Positions 9,518 to 18,066 of a stretch of 64,000 nucleotides of DNA are shown here, piece by piece (the stretch's first letter is position 1; every line of letters begins with the position of its first letter). Origin of the DNA: Sporolactobacillus putidus (GTDB lineage Bacteria; Bacillota; Bacilli; Bacillales; Sporolactobacillaceae); assembly GCF_014647035.1 (NCBI RefSeq), contig NZ_BMOK01000002.1:124001-188000 (forward strand). The letters run 5' to 3'. The position numbers and the translations under genes are program-made. Under the pieces are notes generated by a model, which was not told the origin of the DNA, searched no databases, and saw only the letters and a program-made list of their open reading frames with translations.

Positions 9518-10171
9518 TCATGATTTATTTTTAAACGATCTGGTTTGTAAAACTAACCCAATCTCTTTTACCCTTTTTTGTACTTCATCACGGGAATGGA
9601 TTCCCAGTTTCCTATAAATTTTTTCAAGCTGATATTCCATTGTCCGTTGACTGATATGCAGCTGGTCAGCTATAACTCTGTTCGTTTTTCGATCAATGAC
9701 ACCTTTGATAATTTCCTGTTCTCTCTCATCAAAAACAGACTCTGCCTCTTTTACCAGTCGGGATCTCGATCGTACTTGTCTTAGCATCGAAAGAGGAAAA
9801 ACGGATTGGCCGCCCAAAACGGCACGAATAGAAGCAATTAATGTCTCGATAGCGGCTGATTTGCTGATAATTCCAGATACGCCTTTGTCAATTAATTCAT
9901 CAAAAACAGGCGGAATCTCTTTATCAAAACCCGTGTAGATGACCACCCTTGCTTCAGGAACCCTCTGAATTATTTTTTCGGTAATCTGCATGCCGTTGAC
10001 CTCTGGCAGATTCCAGTCAACTAGAAACAAATCAAAGTGCGTCTTTTCAACCGACTTCTGCAGTTCTTCCGCTGAAAAAAGCAATTCCGCCTGAAATCCG
10101 GCTTCCTGCAGCAGATTTTTTGTGCCGCTCGCGACCAATCGATGATCATCAATAATTAAGATTGAAGCCAT
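9518..10171 (-). CDS. comA: ComA-like response regulator (NarL/LuxR type)
   Basis: A cytoplasmic transcription factor phosphorylated by the adjacent kinase. The receiver has the acidic pair in LIIDDH, phosphoacceptor Asp55 (counted from the upstream in-frame Met) in LFLVDWNLPEVNGM, Thr in VIYTGF and Lys in GIISK. These stretches resemble B. subtilis ComA (VNGM, YTGY, AISK). The C-terminal LuxR helix-turn-helix covers roughly residues 150-205 (EREQEIIKG, ISQRTMEYQLEKIYRKLGI). ATG at 10171 is preferred: it stands about ten bases after AAAGGAG, while two earlier ATGs are too close. It lies 33 bases after comP and is followed by a terminator. Confidence 0.82.
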   Translation of the reverse strand: MASILIIDDHRLVASGTKNLLQEAGFQAELLFSAEELQKSVEKTHFDLFLVDWNLPEVNGMQITEKIIQRVPEARVVIYTGFDKEIPPVFDELIDKGVSGIISKSAAIETLIASIRAVLGGQSVFPLSMLRQVRSRSRLVKEAESVFDEREQEIIKGVIDRKTNRVIADQLHISQRTMEYQLEKIYRKLGIHSRDEVQKRVKEIGLVLQTRSFKNKS

Positions 10172-10204
10172 CCGCATCATTCTCCTTTCTCAATGAAAAA
10201 TTTT

Positions 10205-12505
10205 TCAAGATTGACGGATCGGCCATATGATTTCAATATGAAGTCCTTTTTTAAAATGATCCTCGTTTATCGTATCCATCGTGATTGTTCCTCCAGTGCT
10301 TTCAACGCGTCCGATCAATCCTGAAAGACCCATCGTACCGAAAGAGGGACTGATTGGATTCTTTTTCAAGCCAATCCCATCATCATCGTACAACAGCAAA
10401 TAATGATCGCTTTTCTGAGAAACGATCAATGTAACCTGATTGGCCTGTGAATGTTTCATAGCATTATTCATCAATTCCTGTACGACACGATACAGGTTCA
10501 GTTCAAGATCGGAATCATAAACCCTAAGATCTTGATCAATATAAGCATGCAGTGAAAAAGACGCACGCTGCTTAACTTGATGAAGCAGTTCCTTTAGAGA
10601 TTCCCCTAAACCCATTTGGTGTATGAATTCGGGACGAAGTTCATGGATGACCTGCCGCAGCGTATCGACATTATTTAAGATCCGCTCACGAATGCGGTTA
10701 AGCAGCCCGATGACGGACAGATCTGACCAACGCGTTTTCTCTGCGTCGATCTCCCGGGCAAGCGCAAGCTGATCCTGTACAGTTGTATCGTGCAAGTCAT
10801 TAGAAAGTTGCTTACGCTCACGTTCCGACATTCTAAAAAGAGCTCTTTGAACAGTCTGCGGTAGTGTGTCCCGTCTTTCTTCCGACTGACTTAACAACCC
10901 GACTAATTCTTCAGCACGATACAGGTTCTCGATGATAATTTGTGCATAATTGATCAGCGTCTCAAACCAAATTTTCTCATCAATATTTAATTGCCGGCGG
11001 GGCTTCTTCCACTTGCCGATCAACGCAACACATTCATTTTTATTTTGGGAGAGTAAAACAGAAAAGCCAAAAGTGTTGCTGCGGAGAGAACCAATATGAT
11101 CAGGTTTTGGCCAACTGTGATCGTCTGAAACATGAATAACTTTATTGTCAATCAGGGAGACTGTTTGCCGCTCAGATTCAACTTTTGCTAAAGTTACTTC
11201 TTCCACAGGTAAACAGTTTTCTACTTCCCGTTTCAAGATAAAAGCTAGATCTGAAAGTTTATATTGGGGTTTCATCCACTGCATAAAACGATTAAGACTT
11301 GCCTGAAAGTCCTGACGCTTTGGATAAAGCTGTTTTCTAAGTCGATAATCGATATATTCTTTAGCATAGCAAAAAATCAAAACCGACATAAAAATGAATA
11401 ATCCCACGCGAATCAGGCTAAGTAAACCTTTAACTGCTAGATCAGGCAGCAAAAGTATAGATCCGGATAATGAAATGACGGTTAAAAATAGGCTGAGCAA
11501 ACTATAGTATGCTAACCGGCTAATCACAAAAGATACATCGATCAACGACGATGACAGCACGAGATAGGTTAATGTAACCGGCAGAAAAATGAGGAAAGGC
11601 GTTGTCCACTCCCAAAGCATGATCGATTCATTAAAAAAAAGCCTGGGCAGAGCATATAGAGCAACAAAAGGAAACAGTGCGAGAAAAGTCCCGAACAGCA
11701 ACACTTGCACGGATCTATGGATTTCCAATCCTATTGTTTTAATATACAGTCTAAAAATAAGAAAGACAATAAGTATAAAGACTATGGAGACATAAATCAA
11801 TTCAAAAGGATACGCGGCATGCCAAACTCTATTAATAAAGACAAAAAAAGCTCCAATATAAAGAATACTCAATATATGTTTTGTGATAAAAGTAAGCGAC
11901 CAAAGTGTAAAGTACTCTTTAAGAAAATGAAGAAACAGGACGAGACTAAAACACATTGAAAGGGTAATAACGTATCGGATCCAATTATATACTCTAAAAT
12001 TTGCACTTATATTTAATAAGATGGGCCCGGTCACTGCCAGAAACAAAATTAAAACAGGGACAGCAGTGTTTTTTCGATGATACTTGTACATATAGCAGGC
12101 CATAAGAAAACAGATGAGAAAAGATGGAACCGGTACGAGAAAAGCGTAAAATATTTCGGAGACTGATTGACTGCCATTTATAATATATTGATGAGACTGA
12201 TTTTTGCGGATAATTGTGATTGTATCAGCGTGATCGATGAAATGCCCATTTTGGACCGACAATTTATACCGGGCTGGGTATCCATCAATAAGCTGCACAA
12301 TATCTCCCTTCTGAATCGGTTGCCCAGATGCCCAGCTATATGAATCAATACTATCGACAATCACTTTAGATTTTTCAGTGTTCACATTAATCCCCACGAG
12401 AGGGTACTTTAAAATCACTGCGACAAAATAGATGGAAACGAACAATGAATAAATCAGGCAAGTCAGTAAAAGCAAGAATAAATACTTATGCGGATGTTTA
12501 ACCAT
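10205..12505 (-). CDS. comP: ComP-like membrane sensor histidine kinase
   Basis: Predicted quorum-sensing kinase of 766 residues, the usual ComP size. After a first membrane helix (YLFLLLLTCLIYSLF) comes an external PDZ-like loop (QPIQKGDIVQLIDGYPA). Seven or more further helices run to about residue 400, followed by a cytoplasmic GAF-like stretch. The HisKA_3 phosphoacceptor lies in RKQLSNDLHDTTVQDQ, and the ATPase has ELMNNAMKHS and DDDGIGL boxes. The start is ATG at 12505, which overlaps the comX stop by eight bases; an upstream in-frame ATG would lie inside comX. It is probably co-transcribed with comX and comA. Confidence 0.85.
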   Translation of the reverse strand: MVKHPHKYLFLLLLTCLIYSLFVSIYFVAVILKYPLVGINVNTEKSKVIVDSIDSYSWASGQPIQKGDIVQLIDGYPARYKLSVQNGHFIDHADTITIIRKNQSHQYIINGSQSVSEIFYAFLVPVPSFLICFLMACYMYKYHRKNTAVPVLILFLAVTGPILLNISANFRVYNWIRYVITLSMCFSLVLFLHFLKEYFTLWSLTFITKHILSILYIGAFFVFINRVWHAAYPFELIYVSIVFILIVFLIFRLYIKTIGLEIHRSVQVLLFGTFLALFPFVALYALPRLFFNESIMLWEWTTPFLIFLPVTLTYLVLSSSLIDVSFVISRLAYYSLLSLFLTVISLSGSILLLPDLAVKGLLSLIRVGLFIFMSVLIFCYAKEYIDYRLRKQLYPKRQDFQASLNRFMQWMKPQYKLSDLAFILKREVENCLPVEEVTLAKVESERQTVSLIDNKVIHVSDDHSWPKPDHIGSLRSNTFGFSVLLSQNKNECVALIGKWKKPRRQLNIDEKIWFETLINYAQIIIENLYRAEELVGLLSQSEERRDTLPQTVQRALFRMSERERKQLSNDLHDTTVQDQLALAREIDAEKTRWSDLSVIGLLNRIRERILNNVDTLRQVIHELRPEFIHQMGLGESLKELLHQVKQRASFSLHAYIDQDLRVYDSDLELNLYRVVQELMNNAMKHSQANQVTLIVSQKSDHYLLLYDDDGIGLKKNPISPSFGTMGLSGLIGRVESTGGTITMDTINEDHFKKGLHIEIIWPIRQS

Positions 12506-12671
12506 GAATCCACAAATCAAAGCTTTCCGTTCCCGTGTTTTCATTCTTTACGGCTTTAACGATTACTCGCTTTTCTTCCTCATTGATTTTTTCTGGAAAA
12601 ACAAAAGTACCGTTTTTAATTTGGCTGACCAGCTGGGGATGCTTCATGAGCTGATAAATGAGTGTTTTCAT
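12498..12671 (-). CDS. comX: ComX-like pheromone precursor (57 residues)
   Basis: A small gene directly before comP. The product starts MKTLIYQLMKHPQLVSQIKN and ends FDLWIHG. It matches the ComX pattern: Leu/Ile-rich start, Y-L-x-x-[NH]P, leucine/isoleucine, Lys, Gly, and a single Trp four residues from the C-terminus, where ComX is prenylated by ComQ. A strong GAGGGAG ribosome site stands nine bases before the ATG, and the stop overlaps comP, as in known loci. A normal comQ is missing upstream. The pheromone may therefore be unmodified or inactive; that is inference. Confidence 0.8.
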   Translation of the reverse strand: MKTLIYQLMKHPQLVSQIKNGTFVFPEKINEEEKRVIVKAVKNENTGTESFDLWIHG

Positions 12672-12770
12672 TTATTGTTTCTCCCTCGATTTTATATGTA
12701 ATTCTTGTCAGACTTAATCTTTAAGGCCTAATCTTCTATTAGTGTGGCTAGTGTCCTATTCCCTTTATTT

Positions 12771-12799
12771 ATTATAGCCCATATTGAATATTTATCCAA
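12771..12799 (-). promoter_or_regulatory. Sigma-A-type promoter for comX-comP-comA
   Basis: Perfect TATAAT -10 (12771-12776) with a weak -35 TTGGAT (12794-12799) and a 17-bp spacer on the minus strand, about 100 bases before comX. It would let comX be expressed independently of the broken upstream gene. Confidence 0.6.
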
Positions 12800-12866
12800 A
12801 TTGTTAAAATTTTAAAATAACCTATGAAGTATAATAGTAATCTTTATCTCAACTTTTATTTTTCCA

Positions 12867-13397
12867 TCATACCAGAAATTGTTCAATAAGCTCTTTATCC
12901 TGTTCCGTAATCGGCAACTTCTCAATTTCTTTTTCAGCCCTTATCTGGTACACAGCTTTCATTGCTTTTATATAGAGTACAACACCGGATGATTGAATCC
13001 ATTGTTCCAGTGCTTCCCTATCATTTAACAAATCTAATTCGGACAATGAAGAATTATAAAACCACGCTATTCTTTGACCCATTACACTCGGATGGTCATA
13101 GTCATCGGCGCCGATCTGCAGACCGAGAATCTTGTCCATATCTTCGCTTTTCGCACTGATCATGATAATGGGAATATTCTTTTGCTCACGGATCTTGAAC
13201 GTCGTCTGAATGCCGTCAAGCCGTGGCATCATAATGTCAAGCAAAATAAGGTGCACCGAATAACAGCGCAGCAGGTCAATCGCCTCCAGCCCATCCTTCG
13301 CCGTGAGGACATGTATCCCTTCATTTTTCAAATAAATTCCAATGACATCACGGATTTCCTTGTCATCATCGACGACAAGTACGTTGTAATCTTCCAT
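12867..13397 (-). pseudogene. Chimeric remnant: OmpR-type receiver fused in frame to a ComQ C-terminal fragment
   Basis: An open frame of 176 codons (ATG at 13397, nine bases after AGGGGGG). Roughly the first 100 residues are a normal receiver (VVDDDKEIRD, phosphoacceptor Asp in LLDIMMPRLDG, ISAK, IGADDY), but it stops before the usual VTKPF and DNA-binding domain. From about 13097 the sequence changes to a tail that aligns without gaps to the end of B. subtilis ComQ as I remember it (shared pattern GV..YI......Y.......IE.L......KELI). That is where comQ should stand, upstream of comX. I infer a deletion joining the two genes. Neither half should work as its parent did. Confidence 0.68.
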
Positions 13398-13406
13398 CCT
13401 GTTCAT

Positions 13407-13844
13407 CCCCCCTGTGCACTCGCTTATGTTCTATTGTAGATGGCAGTTCTTAAAAAAACAGGCAAAAAGAATGAAGGATTTCTTAAGAAAGAGAGAATCG
13501 ATAACACTGTGGACCCGAAAGTAACTAGGAAATGGTCACCGATAAGCGTTGCGGCATCAATGAGCGCGAATAATCAGAATTTAATTTGTGCTTTCTCCGT
13601 AACTCGATGCTTTTGTCAGCCCTGTTCCGACAGTCAAAGAATTTATTTGTGAAAAATCCATGAAAATCGTCCGAAAACAACCGATTAATCGAGCATCACG
13701 ATAACAGACTTGAATCAGTCAACCCCTCTTGAATAGCTTAACCTTGAAAGTTCTTATGTTTTTTCTCTTTTTTGTCCCTGCTGGGCGGTACAAAAAGGCT
13801 GTCCCCAAAAGAGAGACAGGCAAAAGCTAACTTATTCTGTTTTA
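13407..13844. other. Intergenic region without a gene
   Basis: AT-rich, no supported gene. It holds a 35-bp stretch (13556-13590) that matches 14663-14697 at 27 of 35 positions, and a weak minus-strand hairpin with a T run near 13787-13820 (GACAG/CTGTC arms). Otherwise I see nothing. Confidence 0.5.
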
Positions 13845-14383
13845 TTTTTGTGAGTATCCCTTTAACTCATGCAGAAAGGATAATCTGTAAAATGTTTTAT
13901 TTCTAAAAACAATTTTTCTGTATCTAAGGGCGATAATTTCTGAGTTTAGGGCGATTCTTCCCCATCATGGGGTTCAGCAGATTATATTACCCTTCACGGA
14001 AATATATCGCCGCTCAGCGGAAAATATCGCCCTTCACGAAAAAATATCGCCGCTCAACGGAATATATCGCCTTCCGCGAAAAAATATCGCCGCTCAGCAG
14101 AATATATCGCCCTCCGCGAAAAAATATCGCCGCTCAGCGGAAAATATCGCCCTTCGCGAAAAAATATCGCCGCTTAGCGGAATATATCGCCTTCCGCGAA
14201 AAAATATCGCGGCTCAGCAGAATATATCGCCCTTCACCGATAATCCTTGCGTTCAGAATGACTCTTCCGCACTTTGGGGCGATTCCCTACAGGCTAAAGC
14301 GGTGTGGAACTTTTCTATCACCTGCGTACCGGCAGTTCAACAACACAGACAATGATTGATCATGAGCTAACGGAATAATCATT
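13845..14383 (+). repeat. Dispersed repeat element, copy 1 (inverse of the copy at 43421-44131)
   Basis: A 539-bp element: left flank of about 130 bases, an array of thirteen 20-bp units (13981-14240) and a right flank of about 140 bases. Both flanks align to the reverse complement of 43421-44131, with long identical runs such as ATCATGGGGTTCAGC and CTTTTCTATCACCTGCGTAC. Array units alternate between AAAATATCGCCGCTCAGCGG and AAAATATCGCCCTTCGCGAA types, each with a small dyad (CCGCT-C-AGCGG or TTCGCGAA). The outer ends are weakly inverted repeats (TATCCCTTTAAC and, reversed, TATTCCGTTAGC), as in MITEs. No transposase is seen. Confidence 0.85.
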
Positions 14384-14555
14384 TTTTTATTTAAACTGAT
14401 TGTACCGTTTCCTCATGTCAGATCTCAGTTAGATTGAACAAGCCAATGAAAAAAAAGGCGGATTTTCTTCATTTGGTGACAATTGAGACCATTCAATAAT
14501 CATCTTAACAGTCGGAAGCCGTTTTCCACCTACTCGCAGGAGCGCACAGCAGGAC
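14384..14555. other. Intergenic spacer between the repeat element and the 21-bp array
   Basis: About 170 bases with no gene, promoter or repeat that I can support. Confidence 0.4.
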
Positions 14556-14660
14556 AATCAACAGTAAAAAGGAGAGAATCGACAGTAAAAAGGAGAGAAT
14601 CAACAGTAAAGAGCAGAGAATCTACAGTAACCGGCTAAGAATCAACAGTAAACGGCCTAT
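14556..14660. repeat. Five-unit 21-bp tandem array, consensus AATCRACAGTAAA plus 8 variable bases
   Basis: Units start at 14556, 14577, 14598, 14619 and 14640, exactly 21 bases apart. The AATC-ACAGTAA core is conserved and the remaining bases vary (AAGGAGAG, GAGCAGAG, CCGGCTAAG). It is unrelated in sequence to the 20-bp array next door. The spacing equals two DNA helical turns. Function unknown. Confidence 0.75.
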
Positions 14661-14908
14661 CAATCAATAAGTGCGAATAGTCTGAATTCAGTTCGGGTTT
14701 TTTGACCCTGCTAACTGCCCGAATTCCGGGGGAGCCGGACGATAATCTTTAGTTGTAATATTTAAAGACGTTTTTTTGCCGACTTAAATGAGCAAGTGGG
14801 ATAATCATATTTATTTTTTTTTCGTACTCTTCACTCGTCCGATGTCGGATTGGCACACCAATTTTTTCAGTTTCAATCTGTGTAATCGGTTTCGCATATT
14901 GACATCGC
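14661..14908. other. Intergenic spacer after the 21-bp array
   Basis: Starts with the 35-bp stretch shared with 13556-13590. No gene is supported. It ends at the terminator of the catabolic operon. Confidence 0.4.
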
Positions 14909-14961
14909 AAAAAAGGAAGGCATTAGCTCTCCCGATACGAAGAACCTATGCCTTCCTTTTT
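14909..14961 (-). terminator. Terminator of the putative orotate-catabolic operon
   Basis: Perfect arms AAGGAAGGCAT and ATGCCTTCCTT around a 24-base loop, with a T run on the minus strand. The outer base of the hairpin touches the stop codon of the dihydroorotase-like gene. Confidence 0.8.
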
Positions 14962-16354
14962 ATTGGTTGGAGGTCACAAAGCGGCCGAATGGGCTGTGGA
15001 CAATTTCTCCATTTTTCATGACGGTTTCACCCCGGACAATGGTTTCGATCGGCAATCCTTTGATCGGATAGCCATCAAAGGCGGTTACCTTGCTTTTACT
15101 GTGCAGATTTTCAGCTTTGATCGTTGTTTCCTTATTCATATCAACAATCGTCAGATCCGCATCGGTTCCGACTGCAAGCGATCCTTTCTGCGGATAAAGG
15201 CCAAATCGCTTGGCCGGATTTTCTGACAGGAGAGCAGTCAGTTTCTGAAGCGAAAGACGTCCCTCATTAACCGCGTTAAGCATCAGCGGTGCGAGTGTTT
15301 CCGTGCCACACATCCCCGCAGGGATCGACCAGAGATCACCGGCTTTTTCCTCAGCCGTGTGCGGTGCGTGATCGGAAGATACAATAGTGATTGTGCCGTC
15401 AGCGATCCCTTTCCACAGACGCTCCTGATCTTTCTTATATTTGACAGGCGGATAGACTTTAAGGATTGGCCCGACTTTTGAGTAATCTTCATTGCTCAGA
15501 AATAGATAATGCGGACAGGTTTCGGCGCTCACCGGATAACCCTTTGCCATCGCTTGCTGAACAAGCTCAATCCCTTCTCCCGTGCTGACATGCAGCACAT
15601 GCAGTCGGGCATCGGACTCACGGGCGAATGACAGGGCCATTTGAATGGTGATCTCCTCCGCCAGATTAGGGCGTCCCTCCAACAAGGCATCATAATCTCT
15701 GCGTCCGGATTTTTCCACTTTTTCAGTTAGAGTCTGGATCAGGCTGCTGTCCTCGGCATGAATGGCGAGAACATCCCCTGTTTTGGCAACGGTCTGGAAA
15801 ATCTCATACACTTCGCCGTCGGAAAAAGGGGGAATGACATCATTCATGCCCGGTTTATAGTTGTACGTCAGTTGGAACGTTTTTTTGTTGATGGCATAAC
15901 CCCAAAAGAATTTAAACCCGATGGCTCCCGCCTCATGAAGAGCCGGAATATCCTCATTATTTAGATGACCGAGGCAAAGTGCCCAGACACCGAAATCAAC
16001 ATGCGCTTTGCTTGTCAGGTTAGCAACTTGCCTGCGAAAATTTTCCACATTGTTTGTCGGTGGGGTCGTATTCGGCATTTCAAATACAGTCGTGATCCCG
16101 CCCGCTGCCGCCGCCTGAGTGGAGTGAAAGAAGTCCTCCTTATAGGTCGGGCCCGGGTCTCTCGAATGCACATGGATGTCGATCAGCCCCGGCAAAACAT
16201 ATTTGCCGGTTGCATCGGTTTCTCTTTTTGCCGTACCTTCTAACTGCTGATCAGAAATTGCCGCAATCTTGCCGTCTTTGATATAAATATGGGCTTGAAA
16301 CAGCTTATCAGGCGTTACAATATGGCCATTTTTTATGACGTAATCCCAAGTCAT
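14960..16354 (-). CDS. Dihydroorotase-like cyclic amidohydrolase (proposed catabolic dihydroorotase)
   Basis: A 464-residue amidohydrolase-superfamily enzyme. Metal-site motifs are DIHVHSRDPG, a Lys in GFKFFWGY (the position carbamylated in allantoinases and hydantoinases), AIHAED, LHVLHVS and SSDHAPH. The Arg in the HxHxR motif and the Asn of MPNT are the dihydroorotase residues that hold the substrate carboxylate; allantoinases have other residues there. Automatic annotation would probably say allantoinase or dihydropyrimidinase. I favour dihydroorotate to carbamoyl-aspartate hydrolysis, because PyrD-like, PyrK-like and carbamoylase genes precede it. ATG at 16354 follows GAGGT by eight bases; a GTG two codons earlier is possible. 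Confidence 0.78.
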   Translation of the reverse strand: MTWDYVIKNGHIVTPDKLFQAHIYIKDGKIAAISDQQLEGTAKRETDATGKYVLPGLIDIHVHSRDPGPTYKEDFFHSTQAAAAGGITTVFEMPNTTPPTNNVENFRRQVANLTSKAHVDFGVWALCLGHLNNEDIPALHEAGAIGFKFFWGYAINKKTFQLTYNYKPGMNDVIPPFSDGEVYEIFQTVAKTGDVLAIHAEDSSLIQTLTEKVEKSGRRDYDALLEGRPNLAEEITIQMALSFARESDARLHVLHVSTGEGIELVQQAMAKGYPVSAETCPHYLFLSNEDYSKVGPILKVYPPVKYKKDQERLWKGIADGTITIVSSDHAPHTAEEKAGDLWSIPAGMCGTETLAPLMLNAVNEGRLSLQKLTALLSENPAKRFGLYPQKGSLAVGTDADLTIVDMNKETTIKAENLHSKSKVTAFDGYPIKGLPIETIVRGETVMKNGEIVHSPFGRFVTSNQ

Positions 16355-16366
16355 TGTCACTTACCT

Positions 16367-17284
16367 CTATTCTAAATCGATTTTCCCGATGAGATCCGCA
16401 ATTTTATCGATGTGATGCCTCATCATGTAGTCCGCTATTTCGTCAATGATATCGAGCATGGCGGCCGGTTTCATGAAGTTTGCGGTACCGACCTGTACAG
16501 CCGATGCACCGGCAAGGATCATTTCGATCACATCCTGGCCGGTCATCGCGCCGCCACTTCCGATAATCGGAAGACTTGTAACCTGATGCACTTGAAAAAT
16601 CAGCCTGATGATCAGCGGTTTGACTGCAGGGCCGGAAAAACCTCCCATAAGGTTTCCGATCTTCGGCTTTCTTGTTTCGGTATCAATAGCCATCGCCAGA
16701 AATGTATTGGCCACAGTCAGTGCATCAGCCCCGCCTTTTTCTGCCGCCAGGGCTGTATCTTGAATATGCGTGACGTTAGGAGATAGTTTGGCAATCAGCG
16801 GTTTGTCCGTCACCTGTCTGACTGTCCTGATTAATTCATTTGTTGTCTTCTCGTCCATACCGAACGCAATGCCATTGTTCCGCAGGTTGGGACATGAAAT
16901 ATTCAGCTCAAGACCCGCGACTCTGTCAATTCCGGTCAGACGCTCCGCGAGGATGGCAAATTCATCAATCGTATCGCCTGATATACTGGCGATAAGCGGC
17001 ACATCATACTTTGCGAAGTCCGGAATGATGTGTTCCGTATAGTAATCGATACCTTTGCTCTGAATGCCGATCGAATTGATCATGCCTCCCTCAACTTCGC
17101 AAATACGCGGGCCCTTGTTTCCTGATCGTTCATTCAGCGTAATGCTTTTCGGAACGATCGCTCCTAACCGGTTAAAGTCGATGAAAGGCGACATTTCCGT
17201 CCCAAACGTACCCGATGCCGGCATGATGGGATTCTTCAACATCAACTTGCTGATTTTCACTGATAAATCCGGTCTCCAAGTCAT
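16367..17284 (-). CDS. Class 1B dihydroorotate dehydrogenase-like protein (second pyrD paralogue)
   Basis: A 305-residue FMN protein of the PyrD class 1B type. It keeps ASGTFG, NSIGIQ, the catalytic Cys in LNISCPN, KLSPNVT, ANTFL and the C-terminal GTANF phosphate-binding part. A true biosynthetic pyrD lies at 24581-25519, so this is a diverged second copy. It overlaps the PyrK-like gene by four bases (ATGA), as expected for an NAD-linked heterotetramer. It lacks the extra ferredoxin domain of PreA, which argues against reductive uracil breakdown. I infer NADH-dependent reduction of orotate in a catabolic direction. Confidence 0.85.
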   Translation of the reverse strand: MTWRPDLSVKISKLMLKNPIMPASGTFGTEMSPFIDFNRLGAIVPKSITLNERSGNKGPRICEVEGGMINSIGIQSKGIDYYTEHIIPDFAKYDVPLIASISGDTIDEFAILAERLTGIDRVAGLELNISCPNLRNNGIAFGMDEKTTNELIRTVRQVTDKPLIAKLSPNVTHIQDTALAAEKGGADALTVANTFLAMAIDTETRKPKIGNLMGGFSGPAVKPLIIRLIFQVHQVTSLPIIGSGGAMTGQDVIEMILAGASAVQVGTANFMKPAAMLDIIDEIADYMMRHHIDKIADLIGKIDLE

Positions 17285-18066
17285 GAAAGCACCGCCTGAC
17301 GCAGTGGAAAAACAGGACCTTCGCTGCAGATGCGCACCGCTTCAATTCCTTTTTCCTTTCGGATGGGGCACGCGCAGGCGTAACAGTCGCCCAGACCGCA
17401 AGCCATATGTGCTTCCATAGCTATTTCAGCGTAGAGATTGTGAATCGTTGCCAAGTTCTGCATTAATTTCGCCAGTCTCTTGGACCCGCACGTATATACT
17501 GCCGAAATTCCATAGTCTTCAATCAGCATTTCCGCCAGTTTTCCAACCTGATCCATTGTACTTGTCCCATCTTCGTCCGTTACCGCATAAACTTGGGCAC
17601 CCGATTGTCTCAAATCATCTACAGCAAGCAAGTCGTCACGCTTTTGAGCGCTGACAATGGCGATCGCTCTGCGGCCTTCAGCCGGCACAGCTTGCGCCAG
17701 CGCATGAAGCGTCGCCACTCCTACGCCTCTGGCTGCAAGCAAAATCGAAGCGTCACCGGCAGGAAGCGAGAAGGGTTTGCCAAGCGGCCCGATCATGTCG
17801 AGCATCTCTCCCGGCCTTTTCTTCATTAACGCCTGAGTCCCTGATCCTTTGATCAGATAAAGAAATTCCAGAATCCGGGTGCGGCGGTCAAACTTGTAAA
17901 CACTGAACGGCCGTCGAAGCAGATTTCTCCAGTCATCACTGCATTGAATATGGAAAAACTGTCCGGGCCGAACACTTTCTTCGAGGGCCGTCACGTCAAC
18001 TGCCATCTTCCAGTACCGATCATTGACGGGTCGATTGAAGAGAATCTCAGAATGAAGATTTTTCAT
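17281..18066 (-). CDS. PyrK-like electron transfer subunit (second pyrK paralogue)
   Basis: A 261-residue iron-sulfur flavoprotein that would pass electrons between NAD(H) and the adjacent PyrD-like enzyme. It has the FAD-binding LLRRPFSVYKFD, a nucleotide-binding GVGVATL segment in which the first glycines of the usual GGGVGV are changed to ARGVGV, and the four Cys of the 2Fe-2S cluster: CGLGDCYAC, then Cys before SEGPVF. ATG at 18066 overlaps the previous gene by 20 bases. The biosynthetic pyrK is at 25513-26289. Confidence 0.84.
   Translation of the reverse strand: MKNLHSEILFNRPVNDRYWKMAVDVTALEESVRPGQFFHIQCSDDWRNLLRRPFSVYKFDRRTRILEFLYLIKGSGTQALMKKRPGEMLDMIGPLGKPFSLPAGDASILLAARGVGVATLHALAQAVPAEGRRAIAIVSAQKRDDLLAVDDLRQSGAQVYAVTDEDGTSTMDQVGKLAEMLIEDYGISAVYTCGSKRLAKLMQNLATIHNLYAEIAMEAHMACGLGDCYACACPIRKEKGIEAVRICSEGPVFPLRQAVLS

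Noticed and set aside
12867..13397. Functional OmpR-type response regulator
   Set aside because: The receiver ends before its conserved Lys region and no DNA-binding domain follows.
13787..13825. IS-element end (sequence GGCTGTCCCCAAAAG)
   Set aside because: No transposase, no matching second end; the sequence fits a weak hairpin with a T run equally well.
13967..14359. Open frame of 130 codons through the repeat array, with a start shared by the frame at 43546-44049 (MGFS)
   Set aside because: No ribosome site in either copy. A 20-bp unit free of stops in all phases on that strand stays open automatically, so openness is not evidence of coding. The shared start reflects shared DNA.
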